Source of the DNA: CAZAFL01 sp964484465
Lineage (GTDB): Bacteria; Bacteroidota; Ignavibacteria; UBA10030; SZUA-254
Assembly (NCBI GenBank): GCA_964484465.1
Contig: CAZAFL010000007.1
Coordinates: forward strand, 51,739-115,738
Direction of reading: 5' to 3'
DNA length: 64,000 bases
The translations under genes were made by a program, and so were the position numbers. Of this stretch, positions 33,376 through 42,627 are shown one piece after another (position 1 is the stretch's first letter; every line of letters starts with the position of its first letter). Under the pieces are notes generated by a model. That model searched no databases. It had not been told where the DNA came from and was given only the letters and a program-made list of their open reading frames with translations.

Positions 33376-33873
33376 TTATTTAGCTCGCTTTTTTCTTTCA
33401 ATGGACACTTCCATTTTTGCCAAAAAGGTAGCCATCTTTACATCCTCTTTGTAGCGAAGTGCTTCACGATAGTAGTGTGCAAGCTTCGGTTCATCAATTT
33501 CGTGTAATTTGTCCTTGTAGGAAGCAAGATACGCCAAGCCGAGATACTTGTACGCGAGATGCATTATGGCATTGTTCTCGTCAAGGGTATGATGCAGTGA
33601 ATTATTTTTCAAAGCTTTTTCAAGATATGGGGTACACTCCAAGAGGTTAACACTGGCAAGAGTGATTCCGAGTAACGCGAACACAATCGGGTCTGTGCAT
33701 TCGGGTTCTAATGTCAAAACTGATTTAAGCTTATCAATCTCAGTCTGATAGTCTTCCTGACCAGCAAGAGCAGTAGCATTCTTTAGCGATAGAAGCTGAG
33801 CTGCGATCAATTCTTCTTTCGCTTTATCACTTCTGTATTTGTAAGGATTTGGAGTCATCTTATTTCCTTTCAA
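33376..33873 (-). CDS. TPR-like helical hypothetical protein
   Basis: 165 residues (alternative ATG at 33858). Helical repeats of TPR type with KLKSVLTLEPECTDPIVFAL and YLGLAYLASYKDKLHEID, then a basic end. Cytoplasmic, no signal. Downstream of the zinc-ribbon gene by 75 bases on the same strand, possibly part of the TerY-P-like locus tail. Confidence 0.65.
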   Translation of the reverse strand: MKGNKMTPNPYKYRSDKAKEELIAAQLLSLKNATALAGQEDYQTEIDKLKSVLTLEPECTDPIVFALLGITLASVNLLECTPYLEKALKNNSLHHTLDENNAIMHLAYKYLGLAYLASYKDKLHEIDEPKLAHYYREALRYKEDVKMATFLAKMEVSIERKKRAK

Positions 33874-33947
33874 GCAAAGGTATGTTACGACATCAAATTA
33901 AGGAGATGAGTTGTTTCCGGAAGACCAGCCTCATAGAGGCGGGAGTA

Positions 33948-34511
33948 TTATCGAGGGCAATAGAATATCTCATTCACTGCACACGCAGCCAATCGCGTTG
34001 GATCATTGTAAACCAGTGTTACTTGACCAAATGGTTTTGTATCATGATCGATCTTGTGGAAAACATGGAAATGGAGCCAGTATCGGTTGTCGACAGAATT
34101 GTGCGCGGTGTGAATTGTCGCTCTCGAGACCCGGATGGGGAACCCGACTGACACCTGGGCAAGGGCGAGTAGAGCCGCAGGAGGAAACGATCCCATTGTT
34201 TCCCCCGCGTGTACACTTATTCCCGGGTTCAGTTCTTGGAGACTATAGCGGAAATTAGCGTCGTACAATTGTTTGGTTTGTGGAGGTAGAATCTCGCCTC
34301 GATCATTGGTGTAATTGCCCAAGAGAAGCCACAGTTCGAAATCCCGCCGGCAATGCATGCATGAAATGAAATTTGGACCAAACCGACAGAATGAGCAGTT
34401 ACTCATGAAACTGAATTTTTCATCGACAGTTTTGCATGCGGGACAAATGAAGGTAAACGAATTGGGATCGATTAGACCCCCGCAAAGGGGGCAAGGGGCT
34501 TTGTTAGACAT
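33948..34511 (-). CDS. Double zinc-ribbon protein
   Basis: 187 residues. The first 55 hold four CxxC pairs: CPLC, CPAC, CSFC, CMHC, enough for two zinc ribbons. The C-terminal 120 residues are beta-rich with ATIHTAHNSVDNRYWLHFHV and similar strands, unknown fold. Such zinc-ribbon modules also occur in the kinase and vWA proteins of this locus, suggesting one functional set. Confidence 0.7.
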   Translation of the reverse strand: MSNKAPCPLCGGLIDPNSFTFICPACKTVDEKFSFMSNCSFCRFGPNFISCMHCRRDFELWLLLGNYTNDRGEILPPQTKQLYDANFRYSLQELNPGISVHAGETMGSFPPAALLALAQVSVGFPIRVSRATIHTAHNSVDNRYWLHFHVFHKIDHDTKPFGQVTLVYNDPTRLAACAVNEIFYCPR

Positions 34512-34563
34512 TCACTGCCTCGCTGTGTTCTGCAGAATAGTTTAGTGAGTAGACCACAATCGC

Positions 34564-34713
34564 TTAGCCGTGAACAACGCCTTCCCCATGGCAACGCGGA
34601 CAGTGCCCACTATCTTTGCATGTCTTACACACATAACTAATACCACCTTTCTGACCATGGCAAGTGGGGCATTTTCCGGAACCATTGCAGACGGGACAAA
34701 CTTTCTTAGGCAT
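34564..34713 (-). CDS. DnaJ-type zinc-finger mini-protein
   Basis: 49 residues with AAGGAGG 6 bases before the ATG. It consists of nothing but repeats of the DnaJ central-domain type: CPVCNGSGKCPTCHGQKGG, then CKTCKDSGHCPRCHGEG. Eight cysteines, four CxxC, two with CxxCxGxG spacing. No J-domain. Likely a free zinc-binding adaptor. In line with the other zinc proteins of the locus. Confidence 0.75.
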   Translation of the reverse strand: MPKKVCPVCNGSGKCPTCHGQKGGISYVCKTCKDSGHCPRCHGEGVVHG

Positions 34714-34727
34714 GCGGGCCTCCTTTA

Positions 34728-35063
34728 TTATGATTTCTTTTTATCAGTAAAGACGTTACCTACAACCGCCCCAATGATACCGCCGACGATGAATCCGATG
34801 ACACCGCCTGCGATGGCACCAATGATAGCAAATAGGATCCCCAAGCCCCAGGCGAGACCATGGGATCTACTACGACTACTTCCCGAACCGCCAACAGGAA
34901 CTTTGCTTTTGGAAAGCCCATATTCTCCAGCAACGTGATTGAGATCGATGCCGCTTGCCCGAGCCGAGTCAAGCATTTTTTCGAGGGCTTCCTTTTTCTT
35001 GCCTTGACGGAAGAGTGCTTCAGCATCGTTTAGATATTTGTTCGATTCATCTGTCACACCCAT
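34728..35063 (-). CDS. Small membrane protein with glycine-zipper C-terminus
   Basis: 111 residues. N-terminal soluble helix (TPR-like: KYLNDAEALFRQGKKKEALE), Ser/Gly linker, then LGILFAIIGAIAGGVIGFIV with repeated GxxxG, giving one or two membrane helices of glycine-zipper type, and a KKK end. Probably a cytoplasmic-membrane protein. 14 bases upstream of the DnaJ-type gene. Confidence 0.7.
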   Translation of the reverse strand: MGVTDESNKYLNDAEALFRQGKKKEALEKMLDSARASGIDLNHVAGEYGLSKSKVPVGGSGSSRSRSHGLAWGLGILFAIIGAIAGGVIGFIVGGIIGAVVGNVFTDKKKS

Positions 35064-35123
35064 CGTCGTCTCCGATCTTGAAATGATGAAAATAATGAAT
35101 GTCGGAATACTTACGCGGCATAC

Positions 35124-35336
35124 TTACCCATGCTTTTCCTTTGCACAAACCGGGCACCCATCGTAGATGCCTTTGTATTTTGCATAGTAGTTGCCGTGCT
35201 CGTCACAATAACCAAGTGGGGTCTTTTCACTCTTCTCATTGCTATAATTGGAAATGAGATCTCTTGTGCATTTCGGACACGCACCCGAAACGGCACTGGC
35301 ATCAGCGTAGTAGCCATGTCTCTTGCAGGTTGGCAT
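35124..35336 (-). CDS. Small zinc-ribbon protein
   Basis: 70 residues with two similar Cys/His clusters: CKRHGYYADASAVSGACPKC and CDEHGNYYAKYKGIYDGCPVC. The spacing CxxHG...CPxC twice indicates two zinc ribbons of one repeated type. First gene after a good promoter. Confidence 0.7.
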   Translation of the reverse strand: MPTCKRHGYYADASAVSGACPKCTRDLISNYSNEKSEKTPLGYCDEHGNYYAKYKGIYDGCPVCAKEKHG

Positions 35337-35519
35337 TGTTATTACTTCTGGTTGTTATTCTACGTTAGTCAAAATGAGACAAGTTGGCTTCCAAACCGTT
35401 CCCAAAGTAAGGACAGCCCGAATCTTGAGCAATTGCATTGCCCTCCCCACTAAATGTCCAAAATTGCTTCATGCTGTTCTACTCCCGAGTGTGCCAAGAC
35501 AAGCGAAATGATGTGCCGC

Positions 35520-35548
35520 AATGTAGCAATCGGAACAGAAATAGTCAA
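35520..35548 (-). promoter_or_regulatory. Putative sigma-70 promoter for the zinc-ribbon gene group
   Basis: On the minus strand TTGACT (35548-35543), 17 bases, TACATT (35525-35520). About 180 bases upstream of the gene starting at 35336. Fits the consensus at both boxes. Confidence 0.5.
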
Positions 35549-35634
35549 CAGAACAATGTTTCACATTTTTTCGCTTCTTTGGTTGTACGCCAATTTTGCG
35601 CTGATTTAGGTCCATTGTTAGAATCGATTCTCGC

Positions 35635-36252
35635 TCAATCAGGACGATCGTTGATCGATGTGAGATTCCCGGAAGAATCGATCGCGTGGGTGATACGATA
35701 GTTAACGAGCGATCCGGAAGGAGTAAGCTGCATCCAGTAGCTGCCGTTTCTCACTACAATAGAAACTGATTCGCCGAAAACCCGATGAAGTTCATTGTGC
35801 AATGACGTGTCCATGTCCGCCCGCGGACAAATTGCAACCTCGACCCATGCATGGCCATCGCCACGACCGGATCTCGGTGCCCCGAGGCAGATGTGACCAG
35901 TCAGCCCGATCGCTCTACAACATGCGAGCATCGTCACGCTAAAACTCTGGCAAGCCCCGTGGAACGAATGGTGGCGAACAAGACTTTCAGCCGAGGGGAA
36001 ACGATCATCACCTGGTGGGTTCGGAATGTATGTCCAGTTCCTGTTCATGAATTCGAAGCACCTTGCTAATCGCACGTGAGGCGGCAAGCCCAAGGTCGAA
36101 TCGACAAAACGATGGATGGCAACCCCGGGCCTACTCGCTTCGCGGACTTCCGAGGCATACTCTTCAAGGGAGGGTCTCTCCCCGCATGCCGAGAAGAGAC
36201 CCCCACAGAGAAGAAATGAAAGTATGAACTTAAAGCTTGCTGTCCTTTTCAT
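35635..36252 (-). CDS. Transglutaminase-like lipoprotein
   Basis: 205 residues from the ATG at 36252; the longer frame only reads through the previous gene. Signal with lipobox LFSAC at the end of a hydrophobic stretch. Transglutaminase core: HGACQSFSVTMLACCRAIGL (catalytic Cys), GHAWVEV (His) and a downstream Asp. So a membrane-lipid-anchored, periplasm-side cysteine protease or amidase-like enzyme. Start lies inside the end of the lipoprotein gene before it (23-base overlap). Confidence 0.75.
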   Translation of the reverse strand: MKRTASFKFILSFLLCGGLFSACGERPSLEEYASEVREASRPGVAIHRFVDSTLGLPPHVRLARCFEFMNRNWTYIPNPPGDDRFPSAESLVRHHSFHGACQSFSVTMLACCRAIGLTGHICLGAPRSGRGDGHAWVEVAICPRADMDTSLHNELHRVFGESVSIVVRNGSYWMQLTPSGSLVNYRITHAIDSSGNLTSINDRPD

Positions 36253-36877
36253 CGGAACCAAGCGAGAGAATGTTCTTTCCATCGACGGCAAACTTCTCCA
36301 AATCCGCAAGCAGCGATGTCGCTCGCTGGCTGATTGCTTTCAACTCTGCGATCTGGATACCGAGTTGCTCTCGCAATCCTGCCAATACAATGACTTTCTG
36401 GAGATTGTTTCCCCTTGATAGGGCAAGCTTCAGTTTCTCCATATTCACTTCTGCCTCCTTGTACCGTTGCTCCCACTGGAACCTAATTTCTTCATTCTTT
36501 TTCTGTTCCTGCGCAAGCAGCGTCTCATCACCTACAATGGACTTCGTAATGCGGTCCATTTCAGCGAAGTGTTTATCGGAGGTTATTTTCACTTGCTCGA
36601 AACGGGTAGAAAGATCGGAATAGGCATCAAGCATGTCCTTCTGACGCATTTCCCATTCCTTTGCAGCCTCTTTTACGTCCGGTTTGTCGCCGGAAAGTTT
36701 CTCGGGCGCCTTATTATCAGCAACCTTCTTTCCAAGATCCTGGACAGATTTTTGGTAATCGTCCAGCGCTTTCTTCACGTCATCGCTGTACGTGAAGGAT
36801 TTCTCCGTCTCCGTCTTCTGGCATGCCGCCAACAAAAGTAGTCCAAGAATGGAAACGAGACACATGATGCGTTTCAT
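36230..36877 (-). CDS. Coiled-coil lipoprotein
   Basis: 215 residues from the ATG at 36877 with AAGGAG 6 bases upstream. Signal peptide with lipobox LLAAC (Cys at 19). The rest is long amphipathic helices (KEWEMRQKDMLDAYSDLSTR and others), with no enzyme motif. Periplasmic-side coiled-coil partner likely. Translationally coupled to the transglutaminase-like gene. Confidence 0.75.
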   Translation of the reverse strand: MKRIMCLVSILGLLLLAACQKTETEKSFTYSDDVKKALDDYQKSVQDLGKKVADNKAPEKLSGDKPDVKEAAKEWEMRQKDMLDAYSDLSTRFEQVKITSDKHFAEMDRITKSIVGDETLLAQEQKKNEEIRFQWEQRYKEAEVNMEKLKLALSRGNNLQKVIVLAGLREQLGIQIAELKAISQRATSLLADLEKFAVDGKNILSLGSDEKDSKL

Positions 36878-37044
36878 AATGTTACTCCTTATGAATGAGG
36901 AATATTGATGTTGTGGATTATCGCTTCTTGGTTTGACCTCATTGGCGTTCCTCATACACCTCTGGTTTCCAAGGAGCATGTCGGGATCAATATGGCACAA
37001 GAGTGATTAGTATAAGTTAGCTGACAGTTGAGCATTCCATTTTC

Positions 37045-38289
37045 TCAGTTCAGAAATACTTCCACGTCACCCATGAGCAACCGGTCGCCGCGCTGGACGA
37101 GAATCGGTTTTCTATCGGGAAGCCGCATCCACCCTGTCTTTCCCCATCGATATGTACCATTTGTGCCATGCGATTCGATGGTGGTTTCAGGACCTTTCCT
37201 ACGAAACACGGCGTGGTGAGACGAAACCTTCAGCGAACCTCCCAATTCTTTCCTGCCAATCGGCACAGAACCACGGGTGAGTGGAACGTTACGACCGTTT
37301 GGTCCTACAACCATCGTTAAAGCAGGAAATGGTGTGTTGCAGAATGGACAGATGACCTTGAAGCCGTCGATAATCACGGGTCCATCGCACTTTGGGCAGA
37401 GGAATACATTATCGATTGCTTGCGCAGTTTCAGTAGACCACGTCCGCGGCGAGGGACGCGCCGCAGGGTCTAAGCTTAATGCCAATCTAAACAACCTTGC
37501 CAGATCAGAGCTTAGAACTTCGGCTGGGTAACCACCGGGAGGTCTTGTGGGTTTGTCTGGTGATGCGGGATCGTGAATCCAATGGCCATTGCACATGGCA
37601 TTTTGAAATTCAGCCTCAGTATCATCCGCTCCGGCAGCAACGTGGCGAAGCAGGATGATTTCATGCATGAGAACGCCGAGGGAAAATCGATCCGTGAGTA
37701 GATCAGGGATTGCCGGTTGCATGCTTTTCAATGCACTGCGCAATTCCGGCGCCATATAAAGATTCTGGCCAACCATCGGCGGCAATGGGACACCGGGAGC
37801 GTGAAAATTGTCTATATCGATTACGTGCAATTGCAGAACACTCCGGACCCGATGGATGATCAAGTTATCTGCGTGAAGATCCCCATGAGCGATGTTTCGT
37901 TGGTGGAGCACTCCAATTGCATGAGCCAGCGATGATGCCAACTGTAGGGCCTCCATAAACGTGAATTCCGCATTAACTAGTAGTTCTTCAAGCGGTTCCC
38001 CAGGGGCGAACGGCGAAAAGTGCCCGACGGCATCGGATGTGTTGAGCATGTCCGTCGGGGCGCACAATGCCGGACATACGCTGGAAAGATTCTGGCTGAG
38101 TAGGAACCGGATGCGATGGACTGTATCCCTGCTCGCAAACTGCTTGTGGAACACCTTTACCACACCTTTTTGGCCGGAGTTCGTCTCCGTCGCATTATAG
38201 ACCTCGCCTTGACCACCGGCTTTGATCAGACCATCGATGCGGATCCGGCGCCCGGAATCCGATTTGATTACTATACCATTCGACACCAT
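37045..38289 (-). CDS. Hanks-type kinase with zinc ribbon and FHA domain
   Basis: 414 residues from the ATG at 38289 (AGGAGG upstream); a longer start at 38325 lies inside the phosphatase gene. Kinase domain about 10-290: KAGGQGEVYNA (P-loop), VVKVFH (ATP-binding Lys), HGDLHADNLI (HxDxxxxN catalytic loop) and IDIDNF instead of DFG (Asp kept). Then CPKC...CPFC zinc ribbon and an FHA domain at the end (GSVPIGRKE, SSHHAVF, NGTYRW). No membrane helix. Kinase of the TerY-P-like triad; FHA would bind a phosphothreonine partner. Confidence 0.85.
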   Translation of the reverse strand: MVSNGIVIKSDSGRRIRIDGLIKAGGQGEVYNATETNSGQKGVVKVFHKQFASRDTVHRIRFLLSQNLSSVCPALCAPTDMLNTSDAVGHFSPFAPGEPLEELLVNAEFTFMEALQLASSLAHAIGVLHQRNIAHGDLHADNLIIHRVRSVLQLHVIDIDNFHAPGVPLPPMVGQNLYMAPELRSALKSMQPAIPDLLTDRFSLGVLMHEIILLRHVAAGADDTEAEFQNAMCNGHWIHDPASPDKPTRPPGGYPAEVLSSDLARLFRLALSLDPAARPSPRTWSTETAQAIDNVFLCPKCDGPVIIDGFKVICPFCNTPFPALTMVVGPNGRNVPLTRGSVPIGRKELGGSLKVSSHHAVFRRKGPETTIESHGTNGTYRWGKTGWMRLPDRKPILVQRGDRLLMGDVEVFLN

Positions 38290-38302
38290 GTCCTGTTCCT
38301 CC

Positions 38303-39964
38303 TTACATGTTATTAACAGCTGCATCCTCTAGTTGTCGGTGAAACCAGAAACCTTCAGACAACCGTGGCGACACTCCAGTTCCCATGAGGCCAAGTGTAA
38401 GGTTATCGTCGCAGATGTATCCCTCATTGTCTTTGAATTGAGCAAGCTCTTCTACGATTGCCTGTGCAGCGGCACCGAGAAACCCCGCGCGCGCAATACA
38501 TCCTCGCAGAACATCCATGGGAAAATTCAGTTCAGTGCGATCAAAAACTCCGTCTGTGCCAACGATGACCAGATCTCCTGGAGAGCGGACAAGTTTACCC
38601 ATCTGAGGCTTGCCCTCGACTACCGGTCCGAGCGATGCCGCGAGCACATTGGACATGCTCTCGCCCGCTTTCTGTGGCTGTAAAAACTTCTGAACGTCTC
38701 CTTTTGTGCGTATGAGATATCCACCGCCGTCGCCGATGTAAGCATACTCGATGGATGCCTCGGTGCTGACCGCGACTATTAAGGTGGTTCTCAATCCGTC
38801 TGGGATCTTTACAATGTTCATTCTGCGCCCCTCAATGGAAAGACACCGAGCGGCATTGTAGATGGCGTTAATGCTGACAGCTCGCGGATTGAGATTCCAT
38901 CGTCGCCATGTTCCGTAGGCACGTATTATCCAACTGGCGGCGGCGACGGCGGCCACATACGCCGCCCGTCGGCCATGCGGGATTCCGCCGCACCCGTCGG
39001 CGATGATCATAACGTCACGCTCTCCGATTCGAAAACACAACCCAAAATCCTGGTTTTCGGATCGCACATTCCCCTTGATGCTGGCGAGGCCTAGGCTCCA
39101 TAGGTCTGTTGGGATATGGGGTTTTATCCTTATGGAGCGATCGCCCGAAGCCACTGCAATTATTTGATCCATGGTTTGGCTTGGAGACAGTGCATCGGGT
39201 CGTCCTGAAACTACCGAGTCGATGAGTAGATCATCGAAACCGCTTTTTCGGTCAATGGGAGTACCGATTTGGCGTGCGGATTCCGACTCTCGATTCCGAG
39301 CTTTGAACATCCCGCCGCGTGCGGAATGCAAACCTTGAATTTTCTCCTCAAGGTTTCGAAGACGTCTGTACACTAACGCCAATGCGATTATTGTGATCAG
39401 GAGGGCAAGCTTTTCGACCACCTCAATCATCCACCAGTATTTCTGAACGAGTGTATTCATTGACGGCGTAATGTATTTGGAATTGTCGACAGTAACTCCC
39501 GGTGGGGATACCATCTCTCCGCTTCTGATTATAATACTGTCACGGCCGGAAGGCTGATTTCGTGCTTTCTGGGTACCATCTTGTTGAGTAGCCCTCAGTA
39601 TTTTTTCGTCGGATTCCGATTTGCGCTCCTGAAGTTTCTTTGGGGTCGATTTGCGCCTAATCAACGAATCCTGGCCAGACTGCACACTGCGACCCACCGT
39701 ATTAATTGGGAGTGCACGACTGTCGGCTCGGGAGGAATCTGCAAGGGTCCCCTCGCCGTGTGCCGGGTAAGCGATGAGGAGAAAAAGTATTGCCGCGATC
39801 GCAAGGATAATCACAACACCTTTTATGCCTATGCGACGACGGCGGCGGGCTTGCCCTGTTTGCGGATGGCGAGAGATTGCATGCACTGGTGCGTTATTAA
39901 CATAATCCGGGATGCCGATGGATGCCAGATACTCCAGTTGATCTTTTGTTGGACTGAGTCGCAT
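38303..39964 (-). CDS. PP2C-type phosphatase with membrane anchors
   Basis: 553 residues. Basic lead, then two hydrophobic helices (GVVIILAIAAILFLLIAYPA near 50-70 and a second near 185-205), a linker, then a PP2C domain from about 300: KGNVRSENQDFGL, MIIADGCGGIPHG (DGxGG), AYIGDGGGYLIR, VIVGTDGVFD, DDNLTL, all metal-binding aspartates present. Stop and next start 14 bases apart. Counter-enzyme of the kinase. Confidence 0.85.
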   Translation of the reverse strand: MRLSPTKDQLEYLASIGIPDYVNNAPVHAISRHPQTGQARRRRRIGIKGVVIILAIAAILFLLIAYPAHGEGTLADSSRADSRALPINTVGRSVQSGQDSLIRRKSTPKKLQERKSESDEKILRATQQDGTQKARNQPSGRDSIIIRSGEMVSPPGVTVDNSKYITPSMNTLVQKYWWMIEVVEKLALLITIIALALVYRRLRNLEEKIQGLHSARGGMFKARNRESESARQIGTPIDRKSGFDDLLIDSVVSGRPDALSPSQTMDQIIAVASGDRSIRIKPHIPTDLWSLGLASIKGNVRSENQDFGLCFRIGERDVMIIADGCGGIPHGRRAAYVAAVAAASWIIRAYGTWRRWNLNPRAVSINAIYNAARCLSIEGRRMNIVKIPDGLRTTLIVAVSTEASIEYAYIGDGGGYLIRTKGDVQKFLQPQKAGESMSNVLAASLGPVVEGKPQMGKLVRSPGDLVIVGTDGVFDRTELNFPMDVLRGCIARAGFLGAAAQAIVEELAQFKDNEGYICDDNLTLGLMGTGVSPRLSEGFWFHRQLEDAAVNNM

Positions 39965-39997
39965 GATACTTTTCCTCCTATCCTGATGTCGAAACCA

Positions 39998-40690
39998 TTA
40001 TTGATTAATTGCTGCGAGTGCCTGAGTTGCATTTGTACCGGAAGCCATCGTCGCCGTCATCGTTGCACCGACAGCAGCGAGGAATGATCGCAGCTCCCCG
40101 CCATTGGCGCACCGGTAGAAATGCTGAGATGTGCTGGCAAGGTGTCGGAGCAGACTTTCATCGGCATCGATGCCGAAAGCGATCGTGACCAGATCGGCCC
40201 TTTGTTTTAGCCGGTCAGCGGCATCGTCCGGTGGAGGCCCTTCATTGTGACATCCATCGGTGAAAAGAAGAACGACGGGACGCAAGCGGGTAATACCATC
40301 GTGTGGTTGATGCTCGCCGGCCTCAAGGATCGACAGGCATTCTTCAAGGCCCGCGGTGATGTTGGTACTACCGCCAAATAGACCGGTCGACAGTTTCGGC
40401 ACTTTACCATTTGCTAGAGAGGCTTTCTCCAATGCGTTGACGGTCTTCGCTTTGTCAGAAAAATCCACAACGGCGAGGTTAAAACCATCCTTATTTGTCG
40501 GCTGAGCGAGTTCGGCAACGAGATCGAGACTTGCGGCAGATGCATCGGCAGCCTTTTGGCCGTTCATAGACCCGGAGGCGTCGCGGGCAATGATAACATC
40601 CTGATGCACATTTCGGCAAATCCAGTTTGGCCTGCGTACACCGCTGCGGACGATTGTCGGCGGTTTGGGGTTAGAAGTTTGCGTGTTCAT
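39998..40690 (-). CDS. TerY-like von Willebrand A-domain protein
   Basis: 230 residues, almost only a vWA domain: VIIARDASGSMNGQKAADAS (MIDAS DxSGS), then FNLAVVDFSDKA, FGGSTNITAGLEECLSIL (MIDAS Thr region), VVLLFTDGCHNEG (second MIDAS Asp) and a last strand LVTIAFGIDADE. All metal-binding positions are kept. In TerY-P triads a TerY-type vWA protein is bound by kinase and phosphatase. Cytoplasmic, no signal. Confidence 0.85.
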   Translation of the reverse strand: MNTQTSNPKPPTIVRSGVRRPNWICRNVHQDVIIARDASGSMNGQKAADASAASLDLVAELAQPTNKDGFNLAVVDFSDKAKTVNALEKASLANGKVPKLSTGLFGGSTNITAGLEECLSILEAGEHQPHDGITRLRPVVLLFTDGCHNEGPPPDDAADRLKQRADLVTIAFGIDADESLLRHLASTSQHFYRCANGGELRSFLAAVGATMTATMASGTNATQALAAINQ

Positions 40691-40720
40691 GATTGATCTC
40701 CTTCTGATGATTGTGAGTGG

Positions 40721-41470
40721 TTAGTTAGCAATGGCGGCCATGGGAACCGTACTGCCAGATGCAACACTGGCAACGATGCTCGCAGCCAACTGCGCTGCGA
40801 TCTTCTGAAGTTCAGCTGGATCCGGATTATTAGTGATCTCAAAAACGAGCCCATCCGCCGATTTGGCCAATTCTAAGAGGGTCGGGGTTGGTTCGCAGAC
40901 TAGATAGAGCAAAATGCCCTGCTGTCGGATCCGCTTCCCGAGTTCACCAGCGGTGGTGCCGGACTTCGCGGGTTTCGAATCCGCCGTCATAAACGCCAGG
41001 ATTGCACCGCGGGCACGGGTCGGATCGGCAGTCCAGGGAACTCGGTTTAGCAACGATTCGATGGCATCGAGGTGGTGTTCCGGAGGATCCCCACCGCCGC
41101 CGTACGTGATGTTCTTCATATCTTGAAGAGCCTGTGCTGGTGTTCCGGCATCAGTGTGCAGAATGAAGTCCTGACCTTCATCCAGATCGCCGTGGCTGGC
41201 AAGCCAGCATTTTACGCTCCGAGCTTTTGCCTGAACCTGATTCAGGATAGTATCGTAGGTTGTCGGGATTCCGGACTTAAATCGTTCCGAAGAACCAGTC
41301 CGGTCGACCGTAGCCGCGAGGTCGATCTCACACTGGATTTTCGGACGGGCAGCCGGTCGGGCAATCAGACGCGCGGCTTGACCGACACCGGCGCTGAACC
41401 GCCAACCACAGATGGGGCAGATATCTGTCGACAAGTCGACCGAGGATTGACAGGATGGACAAGTTTTCAT
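40721..41470 (-). CDS. Zinc-ribbon vWA-like protein
   Basis: 249 residues. Zinc ribbon at the start (CPSC...CPIC), then a vWA-like fold: IDLAATVDRTGSSERF (DxTGS, a variant MIDAS), YGGGGDPPEHHLDAIES (conserved GGDxPE of this subgroup), GAILAFMTADSKP and a C-terminal helix. Probable first gene of the TerY-P-like operon, MIDAS altered from DxSxS to DxTGSS. A hairpin CACTCG-GTAGAGAT-CGAGTG is found at 41559-41578 upstream. Confidence 0.8.
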   Translation of the reverse strand: MKTCPSCQSSVDLSTDICPICGWRFSAGVGQAARLIARPAARPKIQCEIDLAATVDRTGSSERFKSGIPTTYDTILNQVQAKARSVKCWLASHGDLDEGQDFILHTDAGTPAQALQDMKNITYGGGGDPPEHHLDAIESLLNRVPWTADPTRARGAILAFMTADSKPAKSGTTAGELGKRIRQQGILLYLVCEPTPTLLELAKSADGLVFEITNNPDPAELQKIAAQLAASIVASVASGSTVPMAAIAN

Positions 41471-42627
41471 GAGTGAATCCCCTATGTTATTAGAGATGCA
41501 GATTGTGATGTTCTATTAGCTACGGATAGTACTTACGCGTTCATTCACAGTTTTATTTCACTCGGTAGAGATCGAGTGTTTTACATTTCCTGTTTGTAAT
41601 TATTCATCAAATGATAACCTCCCGCTGGTTAGGGACGGTTATACCACTTTCTATCCTGCCCACGTCGGAGCGAGGGAAATGGTTTCATAAGACACACGTA
41701 GAACTTAATGAGTGATTACAGGTCTTGCGCTAAGAAAAAGATAACGACAGGAGTGTTAGCTGGAATTAGGCGTGGGGGAACGCTATGGGTGATTGAGAAG
41801 TTGAGGGAGAAGCCAAACCGCGGATTTGTAGCTCCAAACCGCTGTCTCCGTGGGACATTATGGAATTCTTTCTTGCTGGCTACCCCAAGCCAACGCTTAA
41901 GGGAGCTTGATGCTGTCTTTGCCGATCTCGGCGAGGACTTCAAATATCACCTGGAGCGGATCCTTCATTGAGTAAATAAATGATTTTACCATTTCATTTG
42001 ATGGGATGGCTACGGCTTGATCGACCAGTAATTGTCGTTTCGTCAAAGACGGGAACGACACCAAAGCTGCACACCGGAAGCAGACGGCCGCTGACAGGAA
42101 CCCTTTGTTCATTATCAATTACCAGCTCACCAATGACGCCGCCGATAACAATCATCCTTCCCGGTGGCAGCAGCAGCTAAAGAGGCGCTTGCAGTCGACA
42201 AACCCGCCAATGGCTGAAAGGCCGCTTGACCAAACCAGCCGAGGGAGCTGATTGAGCACAGTAATGCAATGGTGGAATATCCCTTCGGGGTATTGAAAAG
42301 CATCTGGAGCTACGGGACGTTTCTTCTTAAGCGCCTAAGTAAATCCCTAGTGGAGCTACCTTAGTGAATGTCGCTTGCAATATATGTTAGGCCCACAACT
42401 GCAGGAACAACAGAGCTCATAGCATATCTTGAAAGCGTATGAAGAGTGTGGCGCTCTGATGTCGAACAATCAGTTCAGATGAGATAAAATTGAAAGCGGT
42501 TTCAGATCTGTTGCGGTGAATAACTTGTTTGCCTATTCTCATAATGACTCTTTACGTAGGTTCGATCACCCTAGTCATCTCGCTTAACTAAGAGAGAATA
42601 GTGGGGGCTTGCGAGGAGACTGCATCG
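41471..42627. other. Long mostly non-coding stretch between two operons
   Basis: Contains the 41559-41578 hairpin, a weak plus-strand ORF at 41708-41971, and on the minus strand a 53-codon ORF (42174-42013 region, MIVIGGVIGELVIDNEQRVP...) with no clear start signal. The rest of the sequence shows no feature I can support. Confidence 0.4.
41708..41971 (+). CDS. Hypothetical ORF (uncertain)
   Basis: 87 residues opening MSDYRSCAKKKITTGVLAGI, then a helical tail (RLRELDAVFADLGEDFKYHL). Composition is normal but there is no ribosome binding site and no known family, and the opposite strand is also open. Listed for completeness. Confidence 0.25.
   Translation: MSDYRSCAKKKITTGVLAGIRRGGTLWVIEKLREKPNRGFVAPNRCLRGTLWNSFLLATPSQRLRELDAVFADLGEDFKYHLERILH

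Noticed and set aside
40960..40985. GGGTTTCGAATCCGCC, like a tRNA T-arm
   Set aside because: Inside the vWA gene with no acceptor stem or anticodon arm around it.
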